Notes under the pieces: model-generated
Database searches by the model: none
What the model was told of the DNA's origin: nothing
Seen by the model: only the letters and a program-made list of their open reading frames with translations
Origin: Ignavibacteria bacterium
GTDB taxonomy: Bacteria > Bacteroidota > Ignavibacteria > SZUA-365
Direction of reading: 5' to 3'
Assembly (NCBI GenBank): GCA_016720835.1
Contig: JADKJW010000002.1
Coordinates: forward strand, 124,001-188,000
Length of the DNA stretch: 64,000 bases
Position numbers and translations under genes: made by a program
Shown here: one piece after another, positions 16,385 through 26,849 of the stretch
Layout of the letters: each line of letters starts with the position of its first letter
Numbering within the stretch: position 1 is the first letter of the stretch

Positions 16385-19309
16385 TTAGTCTTGAACGAGG
16401 AGAGTGCGGACAACCGTCTCCGCTCCCGTGGACATGCGGCAGAGATACGCGCCCGCGGACAGTCCGGAAACATCCACGGACAGGAGATGTGATCCGGCGC
16501 CGAACGAGGCGTCCGTCACATCGCGAACCTTGCGTCCGAGCGCGTCGAACAGATCCACCGTGACCTGCGCGGCAGCGGGCAGATCGGCGCGGAGCGTCGC
16601 GCGGCCGTCGCGCGTCACCGAGGCAGGTTGCGGATACATCTGTCCGAAGCTCGCGCGGCGCGGCAACACCGCGGCGTCGTCGACCGCCACGACCGGCGGA
16701 TTCCGCAACAGCGCGATCGCCGCATCCGCGCGGGAACGCAGGGACAGGGCGTTGGTGCCGACGCAGTTTCCGAACACGAACGTCGCGCTCTGCCCCGCGG
16801 GAATGTCGGTGACGGGCGCGGTGATGACGTAGGCCATGTTCCCGTCGGGCGTGCTGCGATTGCCGGCGTAACTGGATAACGCGCGCCAGCGCTCGGCCGC
16901 GGTGAAGCCGTCCGTGGTCCCGAACGGATTGCCGGGCACGGTCGAAATGTTGTTGATCGCCCAGAACGTCGAACGGCGCGGATCGGAGAGGGGCAGCGTG
17001 TCGAGCACGAAGGTGCCCACAAGCGGAATGCCGCCACCCTTGGTGAGCGAGCCGAAATGCCGCGTCGAGTCGAACGCCACCGAGGCGATGTAGTACTGCG
17101 GGTAGCCGCCGAAGTCCATGAACAGGCCGAAGCGAACGCCGTTCAGCGCGGAGGCGCCGGTGTTGGTCACGGTGAATTTCGAGATGAGGACGTCCGGCAC
17201 GCCGAGGTTCGTGTAGTCGTAGACGCGGTGCAGCACGTCCACGTTCAAACGCCGAGCGGAATCCGCGTAGGCATCCGTGAAACGCGAGGTGGCAAGCTTG
17301 GCGGGATTCCCCCCTCCCGCCGGACTCGTGATCGTGACGGCATCGACGATGCGGAAGTCGTTGCGCCGGGAGAGGAAATCGCCGGTGCTCCGGGCATTGT
17401 CCACAATGTGCGCCTCATCCGTCCCGATCATCGCCGATGCGTGGTAGAGCAGCGCATCGACCGCGCCGTATTTCATGCCGCCACCGAGACTGTTCGTCGG
17501 GTAATCGGTAAAGCCGAACATGCCGTTGGCCGTGACGGTCATCATGAGCTGGCCGCTCGTCATGTTGCGGAACGAGGGATTGATCGAGATCGACACGAAG
17601 TCGAAGTCCTCGTAATTCCCGGACACGATGTCGATGCGAAACAGCACCGTGGCATCGAAGGCGGCGCCGGGCAGGACTTTGAAGGTGAAGGGATCCGACG
17701 CGTTGCCGCCCGTTCCGCCCTCCGGTATCGCGGGAAGTGACGCGCTCGATTTGGTCACCTGCACGCTTGACGCGTTGCCGACGGGCACGAGCGTCAGCGT
17801 GACGCCGCCCGACGTCGAGGCGAGCGCGTTGCGCACGGTCACGGTGACGCCGATCTCCTCGCCGATATCGAGTCGCTTGTCGCTATTGGGATCGATGATG
17901 GTGGAGGACGCGACGCGCAGCGACGGTGTCGGAGGATCGTTGAGCGCGCGGAACGCGTTGATGCGGCCCTTCCCCGCGATCTTTTCGCGCGTCGGATTCT
18001 TCGCGTCGATGTTGTCGCAGGTGACGCGGATGCGCTCGCGGACCTGCTCGGGAGTGTATGCCGGAAATTTCGACACCACGAGACCCGCCACGCCGGACGC
18101 GAGAGGCGACGCGGCGGACGTCGCGCCGAAACCGGAGTACCCGTTGCCGACATTGGTCGTGAGCGCGCCATCGCCGGGAGTGATGACGTCGACCGCGGGA
18201 CCGTATCCCGAGCCGGAATTGATCTTGTCGCTCGCGTCGCACACGCCCACGTCGATCACGCCGGGGAATGCGCCGGGATAGAACGGCGTCGTCGCTCCGT
18301 GGTTGCCGGCGCCGCCGCAGATCACCATGCCGCGCGCGACGGCGGCATTGATCACGTCCTGGAGCGCCTGGCTGTAGCCGAAACTGCCCCAGCTCGCGTT
18401 GAACACGCGCGCGCCCATCCGGGCCGCGAAATCGATGGCGTCGTACCCGAAGGCCAGGCTGCCGCCGGCGTCCGGTCCGATCTTGAGCGGGAGGATCTTG
18501 CAGCGGTTGCCGATGGAGGCGATGCCGATGCCGTTGTTGGTGGCGGCGGAAGCGAGACCCGCCACCGCGGTGCCATGCCCGCCGGAAGCCGAGCGCGTGT
18601 CGTTGTCCGGCGTGTTTCCGTCGGCGCCCGCGAAGTCCCAGCCGTGCCAGTCGTCCACCTTTGCGTTGCCGTCGTCATCCACGCCGTTCGTGCGTTTGTC
18701 CCTGTTCTGTCCGTCGAGACCGCTCTCACCGGGATTGACCCAGATGTTCGGCTGAAGATCGGGGTGATCCCATTTGACGTCGGTATCGGCGACGGCGATG
18801 ACCACCGTGCTGTCGCCCTCGGAAATGTCCCAGGCCTGCTCCGCCTGCATGGATTTCAGGAACGCCTGCGAGACGAAGGCCGAATCATTGGGCGTCTTTT
18901 CACCTCCGAGCGGCGTGAACAGCAGATACGGTTCCGCGTATTCCACACTGGCCGAAATCGCGAAACGCGCGGCCGCGCTCGACGGCGATTCTCCGGAGCC
19001 GTACTCGATCAGGAAGATGCGCCGCAGCTCGCCGTCCCAGTGCGCAATCTTCATTGCGTCCCCTCCCGGACCCGCTTTCGGCAGGGGTGTGAGCGGCTGC
19101 TGCAACAGGGGTGTGATGGCGGTCGCGCCGACGGCATCGAAGGCTTCGCGGAACACGGCGTCCGACGCCATCGCGGCATCCTTGTCCACGCCGCGCACGA
19201 ATTTGACAATCAGTGCGCCTTCTCGCACAGGGACATCCTGCGCGGCGAGCATGCAGGTTGTCAGCAGGACAAGGGTGAGACGGGCGCAAAGGTGAAGGCT
19301 GCGTTCCAT
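16385..19309 (-). CDS. Subtilisin-like serine protease with T9SS sorting domain
   Basis: The 974-residue precursor has a signal peptide (MERSLHLCARLTLVLLTTCM), a propeptide-like segment, and an S8 catalytic domain at about residues 150-500. The triad is Asp in VIAVADTDVKWDHPDL, His in SGGHGTAVAGLAS, and Ser in GATSAASPLASGVAGLV. A CARDB-like beta domain and further beta-rich segments follow. The last 80 residues (YPQPASVTRDGRATLRADLP, VTVDLFDALGRKVRD, LSAGAYLCRMSTG) form a type A T9SS sorting domain, so the enzyme is predicted to be exported to the surface or released. The start at 19309 directly precedes the signal peptide and lies 55 bp from a good promoter. Confidence 0.93.
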   Translation of the reverse strand: MERSLHLCARLTLVLLTTCMLAAQDVPVREGALIVKFVRGVDKDAAMASDAVFREAFDAVGATAITPLLQQPLTPLPKAGPGGDAMKIAHWDGELRRIFLIEYGSGESPSSAAARFAISASVEYAEPYLLFTPLGGEKTPNDSAFVSQAFLKSMQAEQAWDISEGDSTVVIAVADTDVKWDHPDLQPNIWVNPGESGLDGQNRDKRTNGVDDDGNAKVDDWHGWDFAGADGNTPDNDTRSASGGHGTAVAGLASAATNNGIGIASIGNRCKILPLKIGPDAGGSLAFGYDAIDFAARMGARVFNASWGSFGYSQALQDVINAAVARGMVICGGAGNHGATTPFYPGAFPGVIDVGVCDASDKINSGSGYGPAVDVITPGDGALTTNVGNGYSGFGATSAASPLASGVAGLVVSKFPAYTPEQVRERIRVTCDNIDAKNPTREKIAGKGRINAFRALNDPPTPSLRVASSTIIDPNSDKRLDIGEEIGVTVTVRNALASTSGGVTLTLVPVGNASSVQVTKSSASLPAIPEGGTGGNASDPFTFKVLPGAAFDATVLFRIDIVSGNYEDFDFVSISINPSFRNMTSGQLMMTVTANGMFGFTDYPTNSLGGGMKYGAVDALLYHASAMIGTDEAHIVDNARSTGDFLSRRNDFRIVDAVTITSPAGGGNPAKLATSRFTDAYADSARRLNVDVLHRVYDYTNLGVPDVLISKFTVTNTGASALNGVRFGLFMDFGGYPQYYIASVAFDSTRHFGSLTKGGGIPLVGTFVLDTLPLSDPRRSTFWAINNISTVPGNPFGTTDGFTAAERWRALSSYAGNRSTPDGNMAYVITAPVTDIPAGQSATFVFGNCVGTNALSLRSRADAAIALLRNPPVVAVDDAAVLPRRASFGQMYPQPASVTRDGRATLRADLPAAAQVTVDLFDALGRKVRDVTDASFGAGSHLLSVDVSGLSAGAYLCRMSTGAETVVRTLLVQD

Positions 19310-19364
19310 ATTCTGCTCAAAACGCTGTGATTGTGGGATTCGGCGGAGGAAATGTGGCCGTCTC

Positions 19365-19395
19365 CAAAGATAAACCGGGAGGCAGGAAGTTCCAA
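19365..19395 (-). promoter_or_regulatory. Predicted promoter of the subtilase gene
   Basis: Read on the minus strand, TTGGAA is followed after 17 bp by TATCTTTG, an exact TAnnTTTG box. The distance to the start codon at 19309 is 55 bp. Confidence 0.75.
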
Positions 19396-19522
19396 GGTGC
19401 TCGATTGCCACGGGAATCCGCCTGCACAGGCATGGACCGGCAGGCCGACGTCTCGCGCGAAGCGCCCCAATCACGGATTGAAGGCTGCTCGACGATTCAG
19501 ATTGTGGTGTTGCGGGGCGTGG

Positions 19523-22500
19523 TCAGCGCTGCGTCTGGTAGCTCAGTTCCTGGCCGGCGCGGAGATTCTCGCCGACGTCGTTCCAGCGCTGCAGGTCGGA
19601 GATGGTGACGCCGAGTTTGCGGGAAATGCTGTACAACGTGTCGCCATCCTTCACGGTGTAGGATTGCTGCGCCGCGATCTTCGTCTGCTTCGCGGGCTTG
19701 ACGCTGCTTGACAGCGATGGCGAGGTGAGCCGCAGTTCCTGTCCAGCCTTGATCACGTCGTCCTTCAGGTCGTTCCATTCGCGCAAGTGTTCGGTGCTCA
19801 CACCCGTCTCGAGGGCGATCGCGTACAGGTTGTCGCCCTTCTTGACGACGTAGCTGCCCGTCGCGGCATCGCGCGAGCTCTGCGCGTTTTTTTCGGCGGG
19901 ACGCGCCGTCTTTGCGTCCTTCGGCTCGGCAAGAAGCAGTTCCTGTCCGGCCATCACCTGCATGTCCTTGAGCGCGTTCCATAGCGAGAGTTGTTCCACG
20001 GGGATGTCGAAATTCCGCGCGATACTCCACAGATTATCGCCCTTCTTCACGGTGTACGTCTTCGGGCGCTCGCCCTTCGACGTTCCGGAGCGCCCGGCAA
20101 ACGGCGCCGCGGGGACCTTGGACTCGGAAGCGGGTTTCGTCACCGCGACCATTGCGGGCTCCACGACAGGGCGTGCTTCCGGCGCGGGCGCCTCGGCGTT
20201 CTTCTTGTCTCCTTCCGTCCCCATGATGATCAGTTTGCGACCCGCCTGCACGGCATTGCCGCGCAGTTTGTTCCAGATTTTCACCTGATCGGTGGTCACC
20301 CCGTGCTCGGATGCGATGGCCCAGAGGGTCTCGCCTTTCTTGACGGTATGCGTGCGCTCTTCCGTCTGGGCCGTGCCCTCCGCGCCGGCGATCGGCGAGG
20401 CGTCGTCCGGGGCCTCATCGACGTTGGCGGCGTCCTGGACAGGGGCGGCAGCCGAGGCTTGCTGAGGAAGGGCGCGCGCGATGTTGTCCGCGTAGATGCG
20501 CAGCACCTTGCCCGGGCGGACCTTCGTGTTCCGCAACTGGTTCCAGGACTTGAGATTCTCGATCGAGACGTTGTACTTCGCGGCGATGCCGGCGAGGGTT
20601 TCGCCGTTCGCGACGCGGTGCAGTTCCGCCCTGCCCTGCTTGGCCGACACGGCGCGCACCGCGGGGCGCGTTTCGCGCGTCATGCTCACGGCCTTGGATT
20701 CGTTCTCAGCAATGATGCGCGCCTGCTCCTCTTCGGCAGCCAGCTGCTCGGCGCTCTTTTCCCTGGAGCCGGGCCGCACCCACACCGCGAATTCCGCGCC
20801 GGGCACGAGCGGGTCGCCGGAACGCATGCTGTTCCAGAGCATCAGATCGGCGACGGTGACGCTGTACCGGTTCGCGATACCGCCCAGAGTCATGCCGCGC
20901 TCAACCGCAAAGGTCCGCTTCTCGCGGCCTTGCGTGCGCCGCAACGGATCGGGCGTCTCTGTCCGCGAGGGTCCCGCGGCGAGGTTATCCATCGCGGTCG
21001 CGTACGAGAGGTTGTCGAGCGACGGCAGTTTCGGAATGCGGAGCATCTCGCCCGGAGCCAGACGCCGCGTGTGCGTCATGTTGTTCGCTTTCTTGATCTG
21101 ATCGACCGAGACGCTGAAGCGCTTCGCAAGCTTGAAGATGGTTTCGCCGCGCTGCACCTTGTGGTATTCCACTTCGGCAAGCTTGACGGCGGACACGTTG
21201 ACGATGTTGGATGCGAACGTCTGCGCCCGGCCCTTGGGAACGCGGATTTCCAGATTCGGCACATCGGACGGAGTGACCTGCTGAAGCAGGAAGGGATTGT
21301 AGTCGAAAAATTCGTCCGCCGTCAGGCCGACGCACTCCGCGAGGTCCTCGACCTTGTAGGCCTTGTCGATACGGACCACATCGTATTCGAGCGGCTTGTG
21401 ATACTGCAGATCCGCGAAGTCGTATGACGAGGGATTGAGTCCGATGATCGTCGCGGCCACGTACCGCGGCACATACTGCTGCGTCTCGGTGGGGAGAAAC
21501 TCCCTGGATGTCCCAGTAGTTGGGATTCTTGACCCGGGAGCGCTGCAGGGCCCTGTCGATGCGTCCGGCACCCGCGTTGTAGGCCGCGAGGGCGAGATGC
21601 CAGTCCCTGTAGCGATTGTACAGGTCGCGCAGATGGCGGGCCGCGGCGCGGGTGGACTTTTCGGGATTGCGCCGGTCGTCGGTGTACCAGTCGCCGCGCA
21701 GCCCGTAGGACTCCCCTGTCGCTTTCGAGAACTGCCAGAGACCGACGCACTTGGCCCAGGACCGGGCGATCGGATTGACGCCGCTTTCGATCATCGTCAA
21801 AAAGATGATCTCGTCCGGCATTCCCTCTTCCTTCAAAATCGGTTCCATCACCGGGAAAAACTTGCCTGACCGCTCGATCCACTTCGCGAACGTGCCCTTC
21901 ATCCGCATCGAGAAGTACACGATGTTCCGCTGCACTTCCTCGTTCATCGGGAGCGGAATCGTGGTCGGCGGCGGTTCCTTGAAGGTGAACAGGGAGAGGT
22001 CCACGGCGGTATCGGCCACGGACGGATGATCCATGATCGCCTGCAATGCCGCCATGGGTACGGAGAGATCGTGCCCGGTGATGGCTGGCTGGCATCGCTG
22101 ATACAGGGACATGACCCAGCGCGTCAATTCCGCGTAGCCGGTGTCCTGATCGATGTCGGGCAGGTAGCTCGCCCTGTCGAGTTTCTGGAAGGCAAGATTG
22201 CATTCGTCGACGGCGGAGACACTGTCTTCATTCTGCAGAGCCTTGGCCGCGAGGACCAGATGAAGGCGCGCCCGATCGAGAAGCGGATCGTACTCCGCGA
22301 GATTCACATCCGGCACCTGCGGCAGACTGTCGAGGTCCATCGCTGCTCCCGGAAATGAAGGCTCCGCGGACGGACGGGCCGTCTGTGTCGCCAGGGCCGT
22401 CGTATCCCGCTTCACTTCACTGCCGAACACGCCCTTTATTGAGGAGCAGCCGACCGTCAAGAGAAGCGGAAGGAGAAGCCCGAGCAACGGCAAGCCGACT

Positions 22501-22547
22501 GTCCCGATCCTTCGGATCGGGAGGCGGTCCTGCGCTGCCGATTTCAT
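19523..22547 (-). CDS. mltD: MltD-like lytic transglycosylase with seven LysM repeats, frame broken near 21497
   Basis: A lipoprotein signal ([20 protein letters not shown], then GCSS) leads into an SLT domain: [18 protein letters not shown] holds the catalytic Glu, followed by [15 protein letters not shown] and [14 protein letters not shown]. The frame then breaks: NYWDI is followed by an extra base, and [18 protein letters not shown] continues one frame over. The second part carries seven LysM repeats of about 45 residues separated by Ala/Pro/Thr-rich linkers (for example [20 protein letters not shown]). The complete protein would be about 1,008 residues, much longer than E. coli MltD, which has two LysM. 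It cleaves peptidoglycan from the outer membrane side. Confidence 0.88.
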
Positions 22548-22860
22548 GGTTCTGTCGTTCACTATGCTTTTCCGTTCTGATTCTGGATTGATGCTCTGGT
22601 CATCACCCGACATTTCAATCCGGGTATGCGACCTCATCTGCTTTCAACGTACCCATTCGCAGCAAGAAAATCAACAAAGGAATGCTCAGCGACCTGCAGA
22701 AGTTACAATCGCAAACATACGAGATTTTCTCCGTCATTTCAACAGGTTACGAAAATCAAGTAAAGTGCATTGTCAGCAGTTGTTCCACAGATGCCCATGC
22801 CCTGCCGCACGATCGCCTGCATCGCCGGTGATACGCCCTCGTCGCGTTATCTGAATTCGT
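22548..22860 (-). other. Leader and promoter region of the mltD-like gene
   Basis: This 313-bp gene-free stretch lies upstream of the mltD-like start and after the stop of the GT39-like gene. It is locally A+T-rich against a high-GC background (about 22660-22790) and contains the promoter listed below. No RNA structure or small gene is apparent. Confidence 0.6.
22712..22742 (-). promoter_or_regulatory. Predicted promoter of the mltD-like gene
   Basis: On the minus strand TTGAAA and TATGTTTG are 17 bp apart, an exact TAnnTTTG box. The implied leader to the start at 22547 is about 155 bases, so the in-frame ATG codons at 22637 and 22613 remain possible starts, though they would place a long polar extension before the signal peptide. 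Confidence 0.75.
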
Positions 22861-24480
22861 TCAGCGAACTTTTTCGAAGATGAGAGCGCCGAAGCGCTGG
22901 TCGGGCGAGATCAGCTGCTGCAGCAGTGTGTAATCGGGATTGTCCTTGAAGTATTCCATCGGCACATCGCCGCCGAACTGACTGTTGCCGTAATGGCTGT
23001 CCCAGATCACGATCGAGCCGGCAGGGGCTTTGGCGAGCGTGCTCTTCTGCATGGAGCGGTCGCGGTTCTTGTCGTTGATGTCGATGTCGGCGAAGTACTT
23101 CAGGAGTACGTGATTTGCGTAGAGCGGCCTGGCCTGAAGCTCCGGGGTCTGCGCCCTGTACCACGCCGCAACCTCCTTCATGGTCGAGCCCTCGCTGTCC
23201 AGGACTCTCGGTTTCTCGGCATACAACGTGTACCCGACCGTACCAATCAACAGCAAGGACACGAGCAGCGTTCCGCTGAGCGCCCGGGCATAGGCGAAGA
23301 GCACGAAAAGAACCCCGACGCCGGCAACCATGGCCAGTTTTCCGTATTCCGCCTTCTCTCCCAGCGTCAGACCGTTGCTTTCCTTCGACAGGAAGGCCAG
23401 CGTCAGCAGCGCAAACACCCCGAGCACCGCGAGCACGTACTTCCTCCGCGTCACGTCGAACATCGCGTTCAAGCCCATGCCGGCATAGATCGCGGTCAGC
23501 GGCGCGATGGTGAGGAGATACCTCCAGTGTCCGGGATTGGCGCCGAAATTCGGCAGGTCCCACGCGGAGATCACGGACCACGCCCACATCATCGTGAAGG
23601 TGAAAAACAGGAAGCCGTGCCTGCGGAGCTGCTCGCCGGCCTTCTTCCACGGCACGAGAAAGGCCCAGTACCCCGCCATGAACAGCGCCAGCGTCACCGG
23701 GCCGACCATGAAGATGTAGGTTTCGAAATAATGCCAGAACGGTTTATGAGGCACCTGCACGTTGAGACCGATGCGCCGCATGTCGTCGAACAACCACATC
23801 GCGTTCCCTGTCGAGGCCCAGCCGATGAGCGCCAGAGCGACCGGCGTCCACGCGAGCAGCAGGAAGGGCAGCCACTGCTTCTTCATCAGGAAAATGACGC
23901 CGAGTCCGATGCTGATCAGCGCGAATTCCTGCCTGATGGAAAAAATATACGACGATGTCAGCGCCGCCAGGATGTACCGTTCCTGATAGTAGAACAACAC
24001 CATGAGAACCATGAACAGTCCCGCGGTGATTTCACTGTAGCTGCGGAACGAGAGCTGGAGGTACAGCGGCTGGGCGGCGAGCAGCAGCGCGGCGACCGAG
24101 GAGTTGCGGACCTTCAGTGCGCGGCCGAGCTTGTAGGTGGCAAAAACAGTCAGTGCGGCGACCAGGCAGTGGGCGAAGACCACGCCCGTGAAGCCGAGCA
24201 GGCCGGGCAACACCATCAGAATCTTCCACCCGGGCTTGGGCTGATTTCCCATGATGCTGAACGGATCGCCCCAGAACTGGCGGATGTTCCGGTAATGCCC
24301 TATCTCGTCATCCTGGTAAAACCCGGTCGATCCGGTGCTGAACCAGTAGTAGAGCAGCACGAGCACGGGAACGATCAGCCACGCGTATTTGTCGACGAGC
24401 ACATCGAGATCGAAGGTCGACAGCGCGTCGCCCGTCGCGGGCTTTGCGCGGTGCTGGGTTTTCTTCAGTGTCTTTGCCAT
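22861..24480 (-). CDS. Polytopic membrane glycosyltransferase (GT39/ArnT-like)
   Basis: A 539-residue integral membrane protein with about 11 hydrophobic helices (for example WLIVPVLVLLYYWF, AALLLAAQPLYLQL, VLAVLGVFALLTLAFL). The first extracytoplasmic loop has TGFYQDDEIGHYRNIRQFW, an acidic DDE pair in the position of the catalytic Asp of the GT-C/GT39 family, which uses polyprenyl-phosphate sugars. The C-terminal 100 residues form a soluble domain. It is the last gene of a run of four glycosyltransferase genes, so it may finish a surface glycan or glycosylate a protein. The sugar cannot be told. Confidence 0.75.
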   Translation of the reverse strand: MAKTLKKTQHRAKPATGDALSTFDLDVLVDKYAWLIVPVLVLLYYWFSTGSTGFYQDDEIGHYRNIRQFWGDPFSIMGNQPKPGWKILMVLPGLLGFTGVVFAHCLVAALTVFATYKLGRALKVRNSSVAALLLAAQPLYLQLSFRSYSEITAGLFMVLMVLFYYQERYILAALTSSYIFSIRQEFALISIGLGVIFLMKKQWLPFLLLAWTPVALALIGWASTGNAMWLFDDMRRIGLNVQVPHKPFWHYFETYIFMVGPVTLALFMAGYWAFLVPWKKAGEQLRRHGFLFFTFTMMWAWSVISAWDLPNFGANPGHWRYLLTIAPLTAIYAGMGLNAMFDVTRRKYVLAVLGVFALLTLAFLSKESNGLTLGEKAEYGKLAMVAGVGVLFVLFAYARALSGTLLVSLLLIGTVGYTLYAEKPRVLDSEGSTMKEVAAWYRAQTPELQARPLYANHVLLKYFADIDINDKNRDRSMQKSTLAKAPAGSIVIWDSHYGNSQFGGDVPMEYFKDNPDYTLLQQLISPDQRFGALIFEKVR

Positions 24481-24490
24481 TGCGGTGGAT

Positions 24491-24545
24491 GGGGACAGGT
24501 GGAAGGTTGCAGGTGGAAAGGGACAGGTGGAAGGTGACAGGTGGC
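24491..24545. repeat. GGTGGAAGG-type repeat (family A), copy 2
   Basis: Iterated GGACAGGTGGAAGG and GCAGGTGGAAAG on the plus strand, filling the 66-bp gap between the GT4 stop and the start of the GT39-like gene. Confidence 0.8.
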
Positions 24546-24546
24546 G

Positions 24547-25725
24547 CTAATTCTTCAGGGAATGAAAGAGGGCTTCGATGCCGGCGGCCATGTGGTCCCA
24601 TGAATATTTTTTCTTTTCCTCGATGACGTTGGCGCGGTAGGTGTCGAAGAGATTTCTGTCGAAGAAATCGCAGACCGCGTCGGCGAGGAGTTCCGGGTTT
24701 TCGGGCGGGACGATCGCGCCCGTCTCGCCGTGCACGACGACCTCGCCCAGACCGCCGACATCCGTGGCGATCACCGGCCGATGGAAGTTGTACGCGATCT
24801 GGATGATGCCGCTCTGCGTGGCGGACTTGTACGGAAGCGTGAGGATGTCCGCGGCGGAGAAAAAGTGCCCGACCTCCTCGTTCGGAACGTAGTCCGCATG
24901 GAATCGCACGGAGCCGCCGATGCCGAGTCGCAGCACCTGGTCGCGATACTGTTGCTCGTTGTTGTAGAACTCGCCCACCACGAGCAGTGTCACCTTCATG
25001 CGCGCGAGGATGGACGGCATGGCATCGAGCAGCACGTCGAGTCCCTTGTAATCGCGCACGTAGCCAAAGAACAGCAGCACCTTTTCGTCCGCTGCGAGGC
25101 GCAGGGCGGGATCGAGAGCGGCGAGGCGCGCGCGCGCCTCCTCCCGGCAGGTTTCGGCGCCGAAGATTTCATACACCGGATGCGGCAGGGACGCGAACAC
25201 CGGATCGCGCTTCCAGAGTTTCAGGTCGCGCTCGACCGCCTTCGACTGGACGATGTACGCGTCGATGAAGCGGAACGCGAACCGGGTGAGCAGCTTGTCG
25301 CCCGGACGTTTCTCGTGCGGAATCACGTTGTCGCAGATGAACATCGTCTTCGTCCGCCCTCCCCTGCGCGCGATCGCCGCGATGACGCCATAGGCGGGGG
25401 CGAAGAAGGGCATCCAGAATTTGAAGATGATCAGATCGGCGCGCATGCGACGGATGCGCAGCCCGGTGCGTATCCAGGAGAATGGATTGATCGAATCGAT
25501 CCACTGCACGCTCTCCAGAGGCACGCCGGCATCGCCGGTTTCGTCCTGCGTCTTTCCGGGAAAGAGCAGCTTCGGGTACTGGCGCGAGAACGTGACGACG
25601 CGGACGTCGTGCCGCATCGAGAGGTATTTCCAGAGCAGGCCGATGTAGTGGGCGATGCCGCCGCGCAGCGGGTACGCCGTGCCGACAAGAACGATGTTCA
25701 GGCGCGCGGCTCCGCTGTCCCCCAT
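24547..25725 (-). CDS. Glycosyltransferase family 4
   Basis: A 392-residue GT-B glycosyltransferase. The N-terminal domain begins LNIVLVGTAYPLRGGIAHYI, with the glycine-rich loop of GT4. The donor-binding domain contains KVLLFFGYVRDYKGLDVLLD, FHADYVPNEEVGHFFSAADI, PYKSATQSGIIQIAYNFHRP and ATDVGGLGEVVVHGETG, the E-x7-E-like nucleotide-sugar site. The ATG at 25725 has GGAAG nearby; a GTG at 25740 would add five residues. It starts 21 bp after the GT9 stop and lies within the glycosyltransferase operon. The acceptor is unknown. Confidence 0.9.
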   Translation of the reverse strand: MGDSGAARLNIVLVGTAYPLRGGIAHYIGLLWKYLSMRHDVRVVTFSRQYPKLLFPGKTQDETGDAGVPLESVQWIDSINPFSWIRTGLRIRRMRADLIIFKFWMPFFAPAYGVIAAIARRGGRTKTMFICDNVIPHEKRPGDKLLTRFAFRFIDAYIVQSKAVERDLKLWKRDPVFASLPHPVYEIFGAETCREEARARLAALDPALRLAADEKVLLFFGYVRDYKGLDVLLDAMPSILARMKVTLLVVGEFYNNEQQYRDQVLRLGIGGSVRFHADYVPNEEVGHFFSAADILTLPYKSATQSGIIQIAYNFHRPVIATDVGGLGEVVVHGETGAIVPPENPELLADAVCDFFDRNLFDTYRANVIEEKKKYSWDHMAAGIEALFHSLKN

Positions 25726-25746
25726 GACATCCGCTTCCACTGGGCG

Positions 25747-26826
25747 TCAGGCGGGCCGGGGAGCCCAGCGCTCGACGGCGGAGAACACCCGGTCGGGCTC
25801 GATGTGCTCCATGCAGCGGTACTCCGTGTTCACACAGCTCGGCCGGAAGAAGCAGGTGCAGGGCTTGGACGGAGAAAGGATTTCCCCTCGCCCGTAGAGT
25901 TCGAATTCGTTCGGATTGAAAATGTTGTTGAACAGCACCAGCGGCTTGCGCAGGCCGATGGCGATATGCATGGCCATCGTGACGGAAGAGACGACCACGT
26001 CGCATTCGTTCATCAGCGAGATGAAGGTCTTGAGCGGAAAAAAGCCGGGGTAGATGCCGCCGGTCTTCTCCGCGAGCATGCGGTTCTTGTCGTGCTCCTG
26101 CTCGCCTCCGAGGAAGAGCGGCGTGAATCCCCGCGCCGTCAGGCGATTCGCGAGATCGATCCATGAGGCGTCGGGCCACAGTCGGCTGGTCCAGCGTCCG
26201 CCGCAGCCGGTGTTCAGCCCGATGACGGGCTTCGCGTGATCGAGCCCGAAGCTGTGCGAGGCGTCGAATTCGAGCAGGTATTCCTCGCCTTCCCAGAGGA
26301 AGCCGCAGATCTCGAAGATTTCCTGCACGTAGTGCTTCGTGTTGAACTTGTTCAGGTCGTCGAAAATGCCGGTGAGAAATTTGTGCCGCGCGTACTCGTC
26401 CACGGGCGCGCAAACGCCGTTGCGCAGGATGAAGCCGCGTTTGACGCTCGCCTCGATGCGGTCGGCCAGCGCGCAGGCCTCGCGATCCTTGTCGAGATTG
26501 ATGAGCAGATCGAAGTTCACCGCGAGCGCGCTGATCACGCTCGCCATGTCGAAACGCATCTTGACATCCACCAGCGAGGGCAGCATGTCGGGCGTATGCG
26601 TGATCCACCAGATGCGCGCGTGCGGGTACAGCGCTTTGAGTTTGCGCAGGAGCGGCGTCGTCCGCAGCACGTCGCCGATGGCCCCGAGCTTGATGAGCAG
26701 GATGTTGCGGTCGGTCTGCTCGTAATACGGGCAGCCGTCGCAGTGATACCCGTCATTTTTGTGCGGCGCGCAGGGCACGTCGCCTCGGAAAAAGCGGCAA
26801 TCGGATTTGTAGATGATTTCCTGCAT
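25747..26826 (-). CDS. Glycosyltransferase family 9 with cysteine-rich N-terminus
   Basis: A 359-residue heptosyltransferase-like protein. The GT9 core starts at NILLIKLGAIGDVLRTTPLL and continues with PHARIWWITHTPDMLP, PVIGLNTGCGGRWTSRLWPD and VVSSVTMAMHIAIGLRKPLV. Before it come 40 residues with five cysteines (DCRFFRGDVPCAPHK, YHCDGCPYYEQ), which could form a small zinc ribbon; this extension is absent from WaaC/WaaF of enterics. GT9 enzymes usually add heptose or related sugars to LPS core or to proteins. It is positioned between the GT2 and GT4 genes. Confidence 0.9.
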   Translation of the reverse strand: MQEIIYKSDCRFFRGDVPCAPHKNDGYHCDGCPYYEQTDRNILLIKLGAIGDVLRTTPLLRKLKALYPHARIWWITHTPDMLPSLVDVKMRFDMASVISALAVNFDLLINLDKDREACALADRIEASVKRGFILRNGVCAPVDEYARHKFLTGIFDDLNKFNTKHYVQEIFEICGFLWEGEEYLLEFDASHSFGLDHAKPVIGLNTGCGGRWTSRLWPDASWIDLANRLTARGFTPLFLGGEQEHDKNRMLAEKTGGIYPGFFPLKTFISLMNECDVVVSSVTMAMHIAIGLRKPLVLFNNIFNPNEFELYGRGEILSPSKPCTCFFRPSCVNTEYRCMEHIEPDRVFSAVERWAPRPA

Positions 26827-26849
26827 GGGTTCACCTGCGCGCGGGACGC

